Source of the DNA: JAYZDK01 sp964604165
GTDB lineage: Bacteria > Myxococcota_A > UBA796 > CAJQPC01
Direction: 5' to 3'
Length of the DNA stretch: 42,060 nt
Assembly: GCA_964604165.1 (NCBI GenBank)
Contig: CAZRYF010000045.1
Coordinates: 1 to 42,060, forward strand
Made by a program: the position numbers and the translations under genes. Positions 26,345 to 34,512 of the stretch are shown in pieces. The notes below the pieces were generated by a model that was not told the origin of the DNA, did not search any database, and saw only the letters and a program-made list of their open reading frames with translations. The number at the start of each line of letters is the position of its first letter. Position 1 is the stretch's first letter.

Positions 26345-28269
26345 GCCAAATCGGCCGAGTCCCCCTTGCTCCTGTCGCCTTGTTCTGCGCAGGGCTGTCC
26401 ATCGCCTGCTCTGACTATGGATTTGGCCGGGGCAAGGACCCGACCGACGGCAGCTGCTTTGAGCGCACCTATGGCGGCGAGCCCGTGGAGGAAGACCCCT
26501 TCTGCGAGTTTCCTGAGGAAATGGGCAACGTGGGCAACATCCTGGACTGGTCCTTGAGTCGCTTTCAGGAGGACGCCGAGCACAGCGGCATCGCCATGGC
26601 TCCCATCGTGGCCAGCGTGACCGATGACAACGGCGACGGGGACATCGACGACCTGGACACTCCAGACATCCTGGCCATCAGCTACCGGGAAGGCCGGGGC
26701 ATCTTGCGGGCCGTGTCCGGAGATGACAAGACGGAACACTGGAGCGCAGGCGACATCAACCTGCAGCCCCAGGGCGGCCTGGCTGCAGGGGACCTGGATG
26801 GAGATGGCATCGTGGAGATCGTCGCGATCTCCGCCGACGACAAGGTCCTGCTTTTCGAGCACGATGGCCACCTCATCTGGACCTCCGACTCGGTGGGAAG
26901 CCACATCTCCAGCGACTCGGACTACCCGGCTATCGCCAACATGGATGGCCAGGGCGCTCCGGAGATCACCGTCGGGCGGGTCATTTTGGATGCAGACGGA
27001 AACATCCTGGGTGCCGGCGGCCTCGGACAGGGCGGCCAAAGGGGCACCGCCTCTTTTCCGGTAGACCTGGATGGAGACGGCCAGCAGGAGTTGGTGGTGG
27101 GCAACGCCCTCTACACCATGACCGGTGACTCCATCTGGGAGATCGGCGAGGCCGACGGCTACCCGGCGGTGGCGGACCTGAACGGGGACGGCGAGCCGGA
27201 GATCGTCGTCAGCTCCCATGGTGAGGTCCGGGCCCAGAGCGCGAGCGATGGCACCATCCTGTGGTCACAACGTGTATCAGGAGCCACCGCGTCCGGGGCC
27301 CCCACCCTCGCAGACTTCGACGGGGACGGGGAGCCCGAGGTCGCGGTGGTCACAACGGCCAAGCTGGTGGTCTTCGATGGGGACGGCACGGAGATGTGGT
27401 CCGTCAACAACAACCCCAACGCCTGCAACACGGACTGCCACAACTGCACCGGCTTTACCGACCAGTCCGGCCGCATCGGGCTGACCGCCTTTGACTTTGA
27501 TGGGGGCGGCGTCACGGAGCTCTTGCTCATCGACCAGACCCGCATCTGGATCTACGCCGGCGACAGCGGAAGTCCAAAGATGTGCTCGGACATGCACGAA
27601 AGCCCCACCCACATGGAATACGCGGTGGTGGCCGATGCAAATGGCGACGGAATTGCCGAGATCGTCAGCCCGGGTGCGCCCCCCGATGGTGCAGACAACA
27701 ACTCCACCAACCAGGGGCTCAAGCTGTTCAAGAGCGTCAGCGACGACTGGGCTGCAGGCCGCCGCATCTGGAACCAATACGCCTACCACATCACAAACAT
27801 CAACGACGACGGCTCCATCCCCGATGCTCCCGCAAGGAATTGGGCCACCTTCAACAACTTCCGCTCCGGGGCCGTCACCGCCAGCAGCGGCCTGCTGGCG
27901 CCGGACCTCTTTGGCGAGTGGACGGATGTGTGCACCGGGGAGTGCATGGAGGACCGGATCGTCTTTTGGATCCAGGCGGGCAACCGCGGGCTGGCGGATG
28001 TGCCTGGAGACGTGGAGATATCCATGGTGCTGGATGCCAACGACGGGAGCGAGGTCGTGGTGCTGGAGAGCACGGTGCTGTCCGGGGGGCTCCAAGCCGG
28101 CGAGCTTTCAGACTCGATTCGCCTGGAGATCCAGGGGGTGAGCGATGTGGACCTCTCCCACCTGGCGATCCACGTGGACGGGGGAAACTGGGCGACCTGG
28201 GACGGCGCCTGGAAGGAATGTGATGAGGGCAACAACGAGGAACCCTGGGAAGGGCGCCTCTGCGATTAG
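26341..28269 (+). CDS. FG-GAP/VCBS-repeat lipoprotein (beta-propeller)
   Basis: 642 residues. The N-terminus ends in LSIAC with a candidate lipid Cys23. About seven FG-GAP-like units follow, each with a Ca-binding Asp loop: DLDGDGIVEIV, NMDGQGAPEIT, DLDGDGQQELV, DLNGDGEPEIV, DFDGDGEPEVA, DFDGGGVTELL, DANGDGIAEIV. One insert carries three close Cys (ACNTDCHNC). The last 120 residues look like a separate Ig-like or CARDB domain (GDVEISMVLDANDGSEVVVL). Likely outer-membrane or surface anchored with a seven-blade Ca-stabilised propeller. The start is in the ATGA overlap with the MobA-like gene, an unexpected partner. Confidence 0.85.
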   Translation: MSQIGRVPLAPVALFCAGLSIACSDYGFGRGKDPTDGSCFERTYGGEPVEEDPFCEFPEEMGNVGNILDWSLSRFQEDAEHSGIAMAPIVASVTDDNGDGDIDDLDTPDILAISYREGRGILRAVSGDDKTEHWSAGDINLQPQGGLAAGDLDGDGIVEIVAISADDKVLLFEHDGHLIWTSDSVGSHISSDSDYPAIANMDGQGAPEITVGRVILDADGNILGAGGLGQGGQRGTASFPVDLDGDGQQELVVGNALYTMTGDSIWEIGEADGYPAVADLNGDGEPEIVVSSHGEVRAQSASDGTILWSQRVSGATASGAPTLADFDGDGEPEVAVVTTAKLVVFDGDGTEMWSVNNNPNACNTDCHNCTGFTDQSGRIGLTAFDFDGGGVTELLLIDQTRIWIYAGDSGSPKMCSDMHESPTHMEYAVVADANGDGIAEIVSPGAPPDGADNNSTNQGLKLFKSVSDDWAAGRRIWNQYAYHITNINDDGSIPDAPARNWATFNNFRSGAVTASSGLLAPDLFGEWTDVCTGECMEDRIVFWIQAGNRGLADVPGDVEISMVLDANDGSEVVVLESTVLSGGLQAGELSDSIRLEIQGVSDVDLSHLAIHVDGGNWATWDGAWKECDEGNNEEPWEGRLCD

Positions 28270-28309
28270 GGCCGCGGCCCACCGGGCGAGAAGCCCAAAG
28301 GAGATTCTC

Positions 28310-29710
28310 ATGATTCGACTTCTCTCTTTGCTGGCCATGGCAGCCCCCGGAACCGCCCACGCCTTCTGCGGCACCTACGTGGGCCAGGCCGGGGCCTCCC
28401 TCTACAACAACGCCAGCCAGATGGTGGTGGTGCGGCAGGGGACGCGCACCACCCTCACCATGGCCAACGACTTCGAGGGTGGGTTCGACAACTTCGCCCT
28501 CGTGATTCCCGTTCCCGAGGTGCTCTCCGCGGACGATGTGGCCCTGGTGGACGCCGACCTCATCGGCCGACTGGACGGCTACTCGGGCCCCAGGCTGGTG
28601 AGCTACACCTGCGATGATTTCGTGAACCGGTACTATTACGACGCCGCCACCCAGGCCGACACTGGCGGAGGGGGCAGCTCAGAGTCCGACCTGAACGTCA
28701 CCGTGGAAGCCGAATTCAGCGTGGGGGCCTACGACTTTCAGGTCCTCTCCGCCAACGGCGGAAGCGATGGGCTCGTGGCCTGGCTCCTTGGACATGGGTA
28801 CGAAATCTCCGCCGATGCCAGCCCGATCCTCCAGGACTACATCGACGGAGGGCAGTTCTTCCTGGCGGCGCGGGTCTCCCTGGACGCGGTGCCAGACGGC
28901 GCCACCTACCTGCCGCCGTTCCGCTTTGGCTATGACAGCGCAGCCTTCGGTTTGCCCATTCGCCTGGGCACCGTGAACTCCCCGGGCCAGCAGGACCTGA
29001 TTCTGTACGCCGTCAGCGACAACGGCCGCATCAGTATTACCAACTACGACGAGGCCACCATCGAGGATGAGTGCATGCACGACATCCCGGATGCGGAGGC
29101 ATTTGGCGTCTTCTACGAAGCCCAGTTTGCTGCCGCGGTCGCCACCACCGGCGCCCCCAAGTGGCTCCTGGAGTACGGCTGGAGCAGCGCCAGTTGCGAC
29201 CCCTGCGCCGAGGAACCCATCTCCGATGAGGAGGTCCAGGCATTCGGGTTCACGGGCAGCGCAACAGAGGCCTACCTGTCCCGGATTCACATGCGCTATG
29301 GCCCGGACGACATCGCCCAGGACCTCGTGCTGTACGAGTCGGGGGACAGCGACAGCACCCAGATCCGGTTCATCCAGTACGTGGAGGACCTCGAGGAGTT
29401 CCTGCCGGTCTGCGGGGTGGGCATGGTGGAGAACGGAGGCGAGTGCGAGCGGAACTGGGACACGAACAACGACACCGACACCGGCACATCCGAACCGGAC
29501 GACACAGATAAAACCGACTGGGAAGACGACGACGTGGAGCGCGAGGCCATCGCCGGCTGCGCCGCCACCAGTGGATGCAGCCACACGGGCGCGTTGCAGA
29601 TCGGAGCGCTGCTCGCGGGACTGGCTCTGGTGGTGAGCACCCGGCGCCGCCACGATGCGCTACGGTGTGTCGATGTGGTTCTGGATTCTTCCCGCAGCCC
29701 TCGCGGCTGA
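28310..29710 (+). CDS. DUF2330 protein, secreted, with MYXO-CTERM-like tail
   Basis: 466 residues. The ATG at 28310 is preceded by AAAGGAGA. Signal peptide MIRLLSLLAMAAPGTAHA, then FCGTYVGQAGASLYNNASQMVVVRQGTRT, ANDFEGGFDNFALVIPVPEVL, and Cys pairs, all typical of DUF2330. A Thr/Asp-rich linker (DTDTGTSEPDDTDKTD) precedes GCSHTGALQIGALLAGLALVV and RRR. The frame continues 18 residues past the Arg cluster and overlaps the DUF5916 gene by 56 bases; such tails usually end within a few residues, so the stop codon may have been lost to a small change. Function unknown, likely surface. Confidence 0.87.
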   Translation: MIRLLSLLAMAAPGTAHAFCGTYVGQAGASLYNNASQMVVVRQGTRTTLTMANDFEGGFDNFALVIPVPEVLSADDVALVDADLIGRLDGYSGPRLVSYTCDDFVNRYYYDAATQADTGGGGSSESDLNVTVEAEFSVGAYDFQVLSANGGSDGLVAWLLGHGYEISADASPILQDYIDGGQFFLAARVSLDAVPDGATYLPPFRFGYDSAAFGLPIRLGTVNSPGQQDLILYAVSDNGRISITNYDEATIEDECMHDIPDAEAFGVFYEAQFAAAVATTGAPKWLLEYGWSSASCDPCAEEPISDEEVQAFGFTGSATEAYLSRIHMRYGPDDIAQDLVLYESGDSDSTQIRFIQYVEDLEEFLPVCGVGMVENGGECERNWDTNNDTDTGTSEPDDTDKTDWEDDDVEREAIAGCAATSGCSHTGALQIGALLAGLALVVSTRRRHDALRCVDVVLDSSRSPRG

Positions 29711-31793
29711 GACCCTCGCCCCCACCCGCGTTCAGGACCCCATCGAGGTAGACGGGGTCTTGGACGAGTCCGCCTGGGAGGCGGTGCCCTGGGTCGAAGG
29801 CTTCACCTCCTTTCGCCCGATCGCGGGCCAGCCCGACCCCAGGGCCCGGGCCAGGATCGCCTACGACGAAGACGCGCTCTACGTGGCGTTCGACGTGGAA
29901 AAGCTCGACGGAACCCCGCTCATCCAGACCCTTGTGCCCCGGGACGACACCCTCTTTCACGACTGGGTGGGGGTGACCCTGGACACGTATGGAGATGCTC
30001 AGCGGGCGGCGGTCTTTCGCAGCACCCCTTCCGGCGTTCAGGCCGACGGCATCTTCATTGAGGGAGAGCACATCTGGATGCACTCACTCTCCTGGGATGC
30101 GGTTTTTCAGAGCGCTGGGGTAACCCACGAGGATGGCTACACCGTGGAGATGGCCATTCCCTTTCGCAGCCTGCGCTACGGAGAAGCCGAAAGCCAACAG
30201 TGGGGAATTATCCTGTCCCACTTCACCCCCAAGCCCTGGACGGTGAACGCGTGGCCCCTCTTGTCCAGGGAGACCGCGGGCATCCTGCAACAGGCAGCCA
30301 CCCTGGGGCCGATCACCCCCCCGCCCCCGCGACGAAACCTGGAACTGCAGCCGACGCTTGTGGGGTCTGGAGACCTCACCGAAGGGGCCTGGAGCGCGGA
30401 TCCGGGGTTTTCCGGGCGCGTGGGGCTCACCAGCGCCCTTACAGTGGATTTCGCCTTGAACCCGGACTTCTCCCAGATTGAGGCCGATGCACAGAAGGTC
30501 GAGGCCAACGTAAAGTACCCGCTGTTCTACGAGGAGAAGCGGCCGTTTTTTCTGGAGGGGGCGGACCTCTATGACACGCCGATCAACATGTTCTACAGCC
30601 GCTCCGTGGCGGACCCGCTGGTCGGGTACAAGATGACCGGGCGCCAGGGAGGCTGGGCCTTTGGCGGGCTGGGTTCCTGGGACTTGTCGCCCGCGCCCAG
30701 CTCGATTTTCATGGACTATGCCACCGGCGAGGCCCTGCCGGGCTGGGGGGAGGAAACGGTGGAGGGGCGCCAGTCCCTGGTGCACGTGGTGCGGACCCGG
30801 CGGGAATTGGACCGGGGGCGGAGCATCGGCGGCATGGTGAGCGACAAAGAGCTGCTTGGGGACGACCCTCTCGGAAACCGGGTGGGGGCGCTGGATGGGG
30901 CGATGCAGGTGGGAGAGCAGGTGCGGATCTACGCCCAGGGGCTCGCGAGCCAGACCGACACGGAGGACGGAGAGTCGCTCACCGGATCGGCGTGGAGTGT
31001 GCAGGTGGAGCGCACGGCCGAGCAGATGAGCCTGTCCCTGGAGCAGTTCGGCGTGACCCCCGGATTTCGCACCGAGAACGGGTACCTCAAGGATGTGGGG
31101 CGCATGGGGGGAATGGCGGACTTGGAATTCCAACTTACGGAGGTTGGGCCCCTGCGCCTTTTGGGGCCGGGACTGCAGACCACGGCCCTGGTGGACATGG
31201 ACGGAGCACTGGTGGAGGCATCGGCCGGTCCCAAGCTCGAAGCGATGATTGGGGACCGGGCCTACACGCGCATGCGGGCGAGCGCGGAGAAGGAGACGTT
31301 CTTCGGGGAAGAGTTCGACCTGTGGCGATTTCGAGGGTTCCTGGCGGTGGACCCCACCCCGTTTACCGACCTGAACCTCTCCTGGCGTGTCGGTCCCCAG
31401 CCCCACTACGATGCGGAGACCCTGGATGATCTCTACCGAGGCTTTGGCTGGCGCGGCTCCGTGAGCCTGTCCCAGTCGCTGCTGGATCGCATGAGCGCCG
31501 AGTACATGCTGGTGGCGGAGCGGTTCGGGAAGGAGGCCACCTCCGAAGCGGTCTACACCACCCTGCTCCACCGCCTGCACGCCAACCTGAACCTCTCCAG
31601 GGAGCTGGGCGTTCGGTGGATCACCGACTGGGACACCTGGGGAGAGTCCCTGGAGTCCAGCGCGTTGCTCTCCTACCAGGTGAACCACGGGACGGCGTTC
31701 TACGTGGGCGGGGCGATCACCCAGGACCTGGCCGGTTCAGATCCCCTCGGGGCCTCCGTCTTCGCCAAGCTCTCCTGGCTCTACCAGCCTTGA
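29655..31793 (+). CDS. DUF5916 protein: CBM9-like domain plus outer-membrane beta-barrel
   Basis: 712 residues. Signal peptide MRYGVSMWFWILPAALA, then a family-9 carbohydrate-binding-like domain (DPIEVDGVLDESAWEAVPWV and ARIAYDEDALYVAFDV, about 27-190), then a long beta-barrel-like region with FALNPDFSQIEADAQKVE and FYEEKRPFFLEGADLYDT, signature of DUF5916. Such proteins lie in the outer membrane; ligand unknown. Two ATGs (29655 and 29673) are possible, neither with a good ribosome-binding site. The last 57 bases overlap the convergent glucosaminidase gene. Confidence 0.87.
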   Translation: MRYGVSMWFWILPAALAAETLAPTRVQDPIEVDGVLDESAWEAVPWVEGFTSFRPIAGQPDPRARARIAYDEDALYVAFDVEKLDGTPLIQTLVPRDDTLFHDWVGVTLDTYGDAQRAAVFRSTPSGVQADGIFIEGEHIWMHSLSWDAVFQSAGVTHEDGYTVEMAIPFRSLRYGEAESQQWGIILSHFTPKPWTVNAWPLLSRETAGILQQAATLGPITPPPPRRNLELQPTLVGSGDLTEGAWSADPGFSGRVGLTSALTVDFALNPDFSQIEADAQKVEANVKYPLFYEEKRPFFLEGADLYDTPINMFYSRSVADPLVGYKMTGRQGGWAFGGLGSWDLSPAPSSIFMDYATGEALPGWGEETVEGRQSLVHVVRTRRELDRGRSIGGMVSDKELLGDDPLGNRVGALDGAMQVGEQVRIYAQGLASQTDTEDGESLTGSAWSVQVERTAEQMSLSLEQFGVTPGFRTENGYLKDVGRMGGMADLEFQLTEVGPLRLLGPGLQTTALVDMDGALVEASAGPKLEAMIGDRAYTRMRASAEKETFFGEEFDLWRFRGFLAVDPTPFTDLNLSWRVGPQPHYDAETLDDLYRGFGWRGSVSLSQSLLDRMSAEYMLVAERFGKEATSEAVYTTLLHRLHANLNLSRELGVRWITDWDTWGESLESSALLSYQVNHGTAFYVGGAITQDLAGSDPLGASVFAKLSWLYQP

Positions 31794-32594
31794 GGCGGCG
31801 GCGGCCTCCACGACCAGGTCGTCCCAGCGATCCAGGTCGTAGCGGTTCACGATAGCTCCCACCAATCCGGCGTAGCGTGGGTCGGTGGCGTAAATGGGGG
31901 CAACAAGGGTGAGGTAGGTGCGCCAGTCGTGCCAGTCGTCCCGGGCGTGGGCGTAGCGGTCATCCCGTGAGAGCAGGGCGCCGTGGTGAGCGAGGCTCTC
32001 GGACCAAGAGTCGTAGGTGCGAAAGCGCTCGCGCTGGGTGCGGCTGTGGCCGTCCACGGTCTCCAGGGTGGGCAAGGCCACCGCCGCGGAAGACGAGCCG
32101 GCCTTCACCCCAAAGAGGTTCTTGTGTTGTTGTGCCAGCCCAGAGCGCCCCCAGCCGCTCTCCAAGGCAGCTTGAGCCAGGGTGACAGACGGGGGGACCT
32201 GGTGCATGAGCGCGTTCTCCAGGGCGGCAGGGGCCAGATCCGCCAAGAAGCCCCGGCGGTGATCCGCGGGCCAGCTCTGGACCTCGTCGGCCACCATGCG
32301 GCGGGCGGCGCCCTGGCGCAGGTCGGTGGACTGTGTCTCCACAAAGAGGGACTCCAGGGGCCCGCGGTCTTGGGGGTCGCTTCCCTCCATGGGTTCCAGG
32401 ACCACCCAGGACTCGCTCCTTGTCAGGGCTTGGCGGATCTTCTGGGTGTCGGGTGGAGGCACGAGTGGAGGGGGTGGAGCCTGGGGGTGAACCACGGCGG
32501 GAAGCGGCGCAGGTGCCTCCGTCCTGCAGGCACTGCAGACCAGGCACAGCAAGCCGATGCTCCCCCAAGCTGTCCTTCGCGCGGCTCGTCTCAT
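31737..32594 (-). CDS. GH73-type glucosaminidase lipoprotein (peptidoglycan hydrolase)
   Basis: 285 residues. Basic N-terminus, hydrophobic stretch and CSAC with a candidate lipid Cys23 (Cys at -3 is atypical). Pro-rich spacer (about 30-50). The catalytic domain has PPSVTLAQAALESGWGRSGLA with general acid E145, NLFGVKA, and the FRTYDSWSESLAHHGALL and YATDPRYAGLV segments of the FlgJ/Bax-type glucosaminidase family that cleave GlcNAc-MurNAc bonds. The upstream region (32595-32728) is shared with the divergent CAP gene and carries the 13-mer also found at the M23 peptidase gene. Confidence 0.88.
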   Translation of the reverse strand: MRRAARRTAWGSIGLLCLVCSACRTEAPAPLPAVVHPQAPPPPLVPPPDTQKIRQALTRSESWVVLEPMEGSDPQDRGPLESLFVETQSTDLRQGAARRMVADEVQSWPADHRRGFLADLAPAALENALMHQVPPSVTLAQAALESGWGRSGLAQQHKNLFGVKAGSSSAAVALPTLETVDGHSRTQRERFRTYDSWSESLAHHGALLSRDDRYAHARDDWHDWRTYLTLVAPIYATDPRYAGLVGAIVNRYDLDRWDDLVVEAAAASRLVEPGELGEDGGPEGI

Positions 32595-32627
32595 CGGAAT
32601 TCCCCCGGCCTCCCGTCAATTCTATCT

Positions 32628-32640
32628 TGACACGTCAACA
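32628..32640 (-). promoter_or_regulatory. TTGAC-N2-GTCAA motif upstream of the glucosaminidase gene
   Basis: The minus strand reads TGTTGACGTGTCA, an exact match to the motif at 16337-16349. A third half-site, TTGAC, follows 7 bases further on (minus strand, 32619-32615). It lies 34-46 bases before the start codon, a normal operator or promoter position. Confidence 0.4.
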
Positions 32641-32728
32641 TCTTCCAGGCGAAGGGGCCCCTGGGAATGCTGTTGCCGATTGAATTCCCCGTAGACACTG
32701 CCCCCATTCCCCCTGTATACGGCGGCTC

Positions 32729-33823
32729 ATGTTCATGGATGTAATGGCGGGACTTTGGGTAGCGAGCCTCGTGGGGTACGGCGAGGTGGTGAACATGCAG
32801 CCCACCTGGGAGCAGCGGGAGATGCACACGGTGACCAACCTTGTGCGGGTGGATCCCATGGCGTGGGGGCCGGACTACGACTGCTCCACCAACGAGTTCA
32901 CGGCCAGCGAGCGCCAGCCCAAGCCGCCGCTCTTTCACCACGGCGGACTGGCCGAGATTGCCCAGCTGCATTCGGAGGACCAGGCCCGGTGGGGAAACAT
33001 GGCGCACGAGTCCAGCGATGGCACCGAGTTCGGGGAGCGCACGTGGCCCTACTACGAGGGCAACACCATCGGCGAGAACGTGGCCTGGAACTACGACGAC
33101 AACTGGCAGGTCGTCATCGAGGGCTGGATGTGCAGCGCGGGACACCGCGAGAACATCATGGCTGTGGCCTTTGAGCACATGGGAACGGGCCTGGAGAGCA
33201 AGTACTACACACAGGATTTCGGCGGCGGGGCGGCCCTGCCCGATGCGCCGGTGGCCATGGGGGTACACACCCCGGAGCGTCCGCGCAGCGTGGTCGAGTT
33301 CTGGGCCACCTGGGAGGATGCCCGTGCGCCGGGGGGCCTGGAGGTGGAGACCGACGACACCTGCCTGCCCATGGAGCGCTTTGTCGGAACGGACTCCCGG
33401 GGAGGCTGGCACCTGGAGGCGGATGCGGAGGACGGGTGCACTGCGTACCGGTTTCGCTACGAGTTCCAGAACGGGAGTGTGGGATTCTTTCCGGAGACCG
33501 GCAGCTACCAGTACGGATCGAGTTGCCCTTTGTGGACAGGCGATGAGCCCACCGGCTGCGCCCCACCAGAGCCGGACCCGGAGCCAGAAGACGAGACCGG
33601 AAACCCCGGGGACGACGGGGACGAGAACATCGACGACGGCAGCAACTGCGGCGATCTGACCTTCACAGACCGCAACGGGGACTGTCTGCCGGACGAGGAC
33701 CGGGGGGCGATGTCCGAGAAGTTCGCGGGCCTGGGTTGCTCGAGTGCGCCGGTGGTGCCGGCGATGTCATGGTGGGCGGCCTGCCTTGCCCTCGCCGCCG
33801 CCCGCACCCGCCGACGCCCCTAG
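32729..33823 (+). CDS. CAP/SCP-domain secreted protein with MYXO-CTERM-like tail
   Basis: 364 residues. A short hydrophobic N-terminus (about 4-20) is followed by a CAP domain with the conserved cavity residues: H81 (QLHSEDQARWG), E116 (TIGENVAWNY) and H139 (CSAGHRENIM). A Cys-containing beta region follows (DTCLPMERF to SSCPLW), then a Pro/Glu/Asp linker and GC-SSAPVVPAMSWWAACLALAAA-RTRRR, the sorting tail. TATACG seven bases before the ATG and no ribosome-binding site suggest a leaderless message. Bacterial CAP proteins are often surface associated; the activity is unknown. Confidence 0.86.
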   Translation: MFMDVMAGLWVASLVGYGEVVNMQPTWEQREMHTVTNLVRVDPMAWGPDYDCSTNEFTASERQPKPPLFHHGGLAEIAQLHSEDQARWGNMAHESSDGTEFGERTWPYYEGNTIGENVAWNYDDNWQVVIEGWMCSAGHRENIMAVAFEHMGTGLESKYYTQDFGGGAALPDAPVAMGVHTPERPRSVVEFWATWEDARAPGGLEVETDDTCLPMERFVGTDSRGGWHLEADAEDGCTAYRFRYEFQNGSVGFFPETGSYQYGSSCPLWTGDEPTGCAPPEPDPEPEDETGNPGDDGDENIDDGSNCGDLTFTDRNGDCLPDEDRGAMSEKFAGLGCSSAPVVPAMSWWAACLALAAARTRRRP

Positions 33824-33834
33824 CCAAAACCACA

Positions 33835-33857
33835 AACGGCCAGCGATGCTGGCCGTT
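33835..33857 (-). terminator. intrinsic terminator of the tRNA-Met gene
   Basis: AACGGCCAGC and GCTGGCCGTT form a perfect 10-bp stem with a 3-base loop. On the minus strand the hairpin is followed by TTTGTGGTTTT, 11 bases past the tRNA end. It may also slow transcription arriving from the CAP gene on the other strand. Confidence 0.75.
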
Positions 33858-33867
33858 GCGAAAGAGG

Positions 33868-33941
33868 TGGCTTCGGCTGGATTCGAACCAGCGACAACAC
33901 GGGTATGAACCATGCGCTCTAACCAACTGAGCTACGAAGCC
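33868..33941 (-). tRNA. tRNA-Met (CAT), elongator type
   Basis: Full cloverleaf of 74 bases: acceptor GGCTTCG/CGAAGCC, D arm GCTC/GAGC, anticodon stem CATGG/CCGTG with loop TTCATAC (anticodon CAT), T arm GCTGG/CCAGC with loop TTCGAAT, discriminator A. The perfect G1-C72 pair and the absence of three G-C pairs in the anticodon stem exclude the initiator. A tRNA-Ile2 whose C34 is modified to lysidine cannot be excluded by sequence alone. CCA is not encoded (ACCT follows). Confidence 0.93.
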
Positions 33942-33952
33942 GTGAGGGGGCG

Positions 33953-33981
33953 GTTCTAACCGGCGCACCCCCAAGCGCCAA
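33953..33981 (-). promoter_or_regulatory. promoter of the tRNA-Met gene
   Basis: On the minus strand TTGGCG, a 17-bp spacer and TAGAAC end 11 bases before the mature 5' end. The same TAGAAC hexamer serves as -10 in the first Pho-type promoter of this window. Confidence 0.6.
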
Positions 33982-34073
33982 ACAGGGACGCCCAGCCCCT
34001 ATCTCGGCCCGACTCCCCCGACGGATGCGCCATCCCCCCCCGAAGTCGAGACGCCCGGTGACAGGGGAGGGCC

Positions 34074-34340
34074 TCAGATTCGAACGATTGTCATCACGGC
34101 CCCCACCACGAAGGACCAACCGCCAAGGAGCACCAGGCCGATGCTGCCGGCCACCACGGCGAAGCGTCGAAGTCTTTGCAGCTCCCGGGTGGATTCAAAG
34201 AGCTCGTCCTCCGGGAGAGTCTGCCGCTCCCGCCGAAGCATCCAGCCCACCCCGATGTCCGGCCGGGCCAGCACCATGAACACCACTGTGGCCAGCACCA
34301 CGTCGGTCAACACCAACCCCAGCACCAGCAGGTCTTCCAC
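34074..34340 (-). CDS. small two-helix inner-membrane protein
   Basis: 88 residues from the GTG at 34340, which follows GGAGG at 8 bases; an ATG at 34382 would add 14 residues. Two hydrophobic segments (about 3-24, VLGLVLTDVVLATVVFMVLA; and near the C-terminus, FAVVAGSIGLVLLGGWSFVVGAVM) flank a charged, helical loop (RRERQTLPEDELFESTRELQRLRR). No family recognised. The upstream side holds a run of ten C on the coding strand. Confidence 0.6.
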   Translation of the reverse strand: MEDLLVLGLVLTDVVLATVVFMVLARPDIGVGWMLRRERQTLPEDELFESTRELQRLRRFAVVAGSIGLVLLGGWSFVVGAVMTIVRI

Positions 34341-34386
34341 CAAACACGCCTCCCCACCCGACCTAACCCGCCAAACGGACATTCCA

Positions 34387-34396
34387 GGGGGGGGGG
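34387..34396. repeat. ten-base G homopolymer between divergent genes
   Basis: Ten consecutive G residues on the plus strand lie between the small membrane protein gene and cstA. Tracts of this length can slip during replication; this one would change promoter spacing or the frame of an upstream start. It could also be a sequencing uncertainty. Confidence 0.6.
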
Positions 34397-34512
34397 TGGC
34401 CTATCTCCCCCTCATCCTGGCTGATCTCGGCGACCCGTTCCCATGGACGCAGCAGCCGCACCCTGGCGCCGATGAGCCCTCTCGGTGATAAGTGTTGTGG
34501 GAGGTTCAACCC

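Noticed and set aside
33868..33941. Initiator tRNA
   Set aside because: It has a G1-C72 pair and lacks the three G-C pairs in the anticodon stem.
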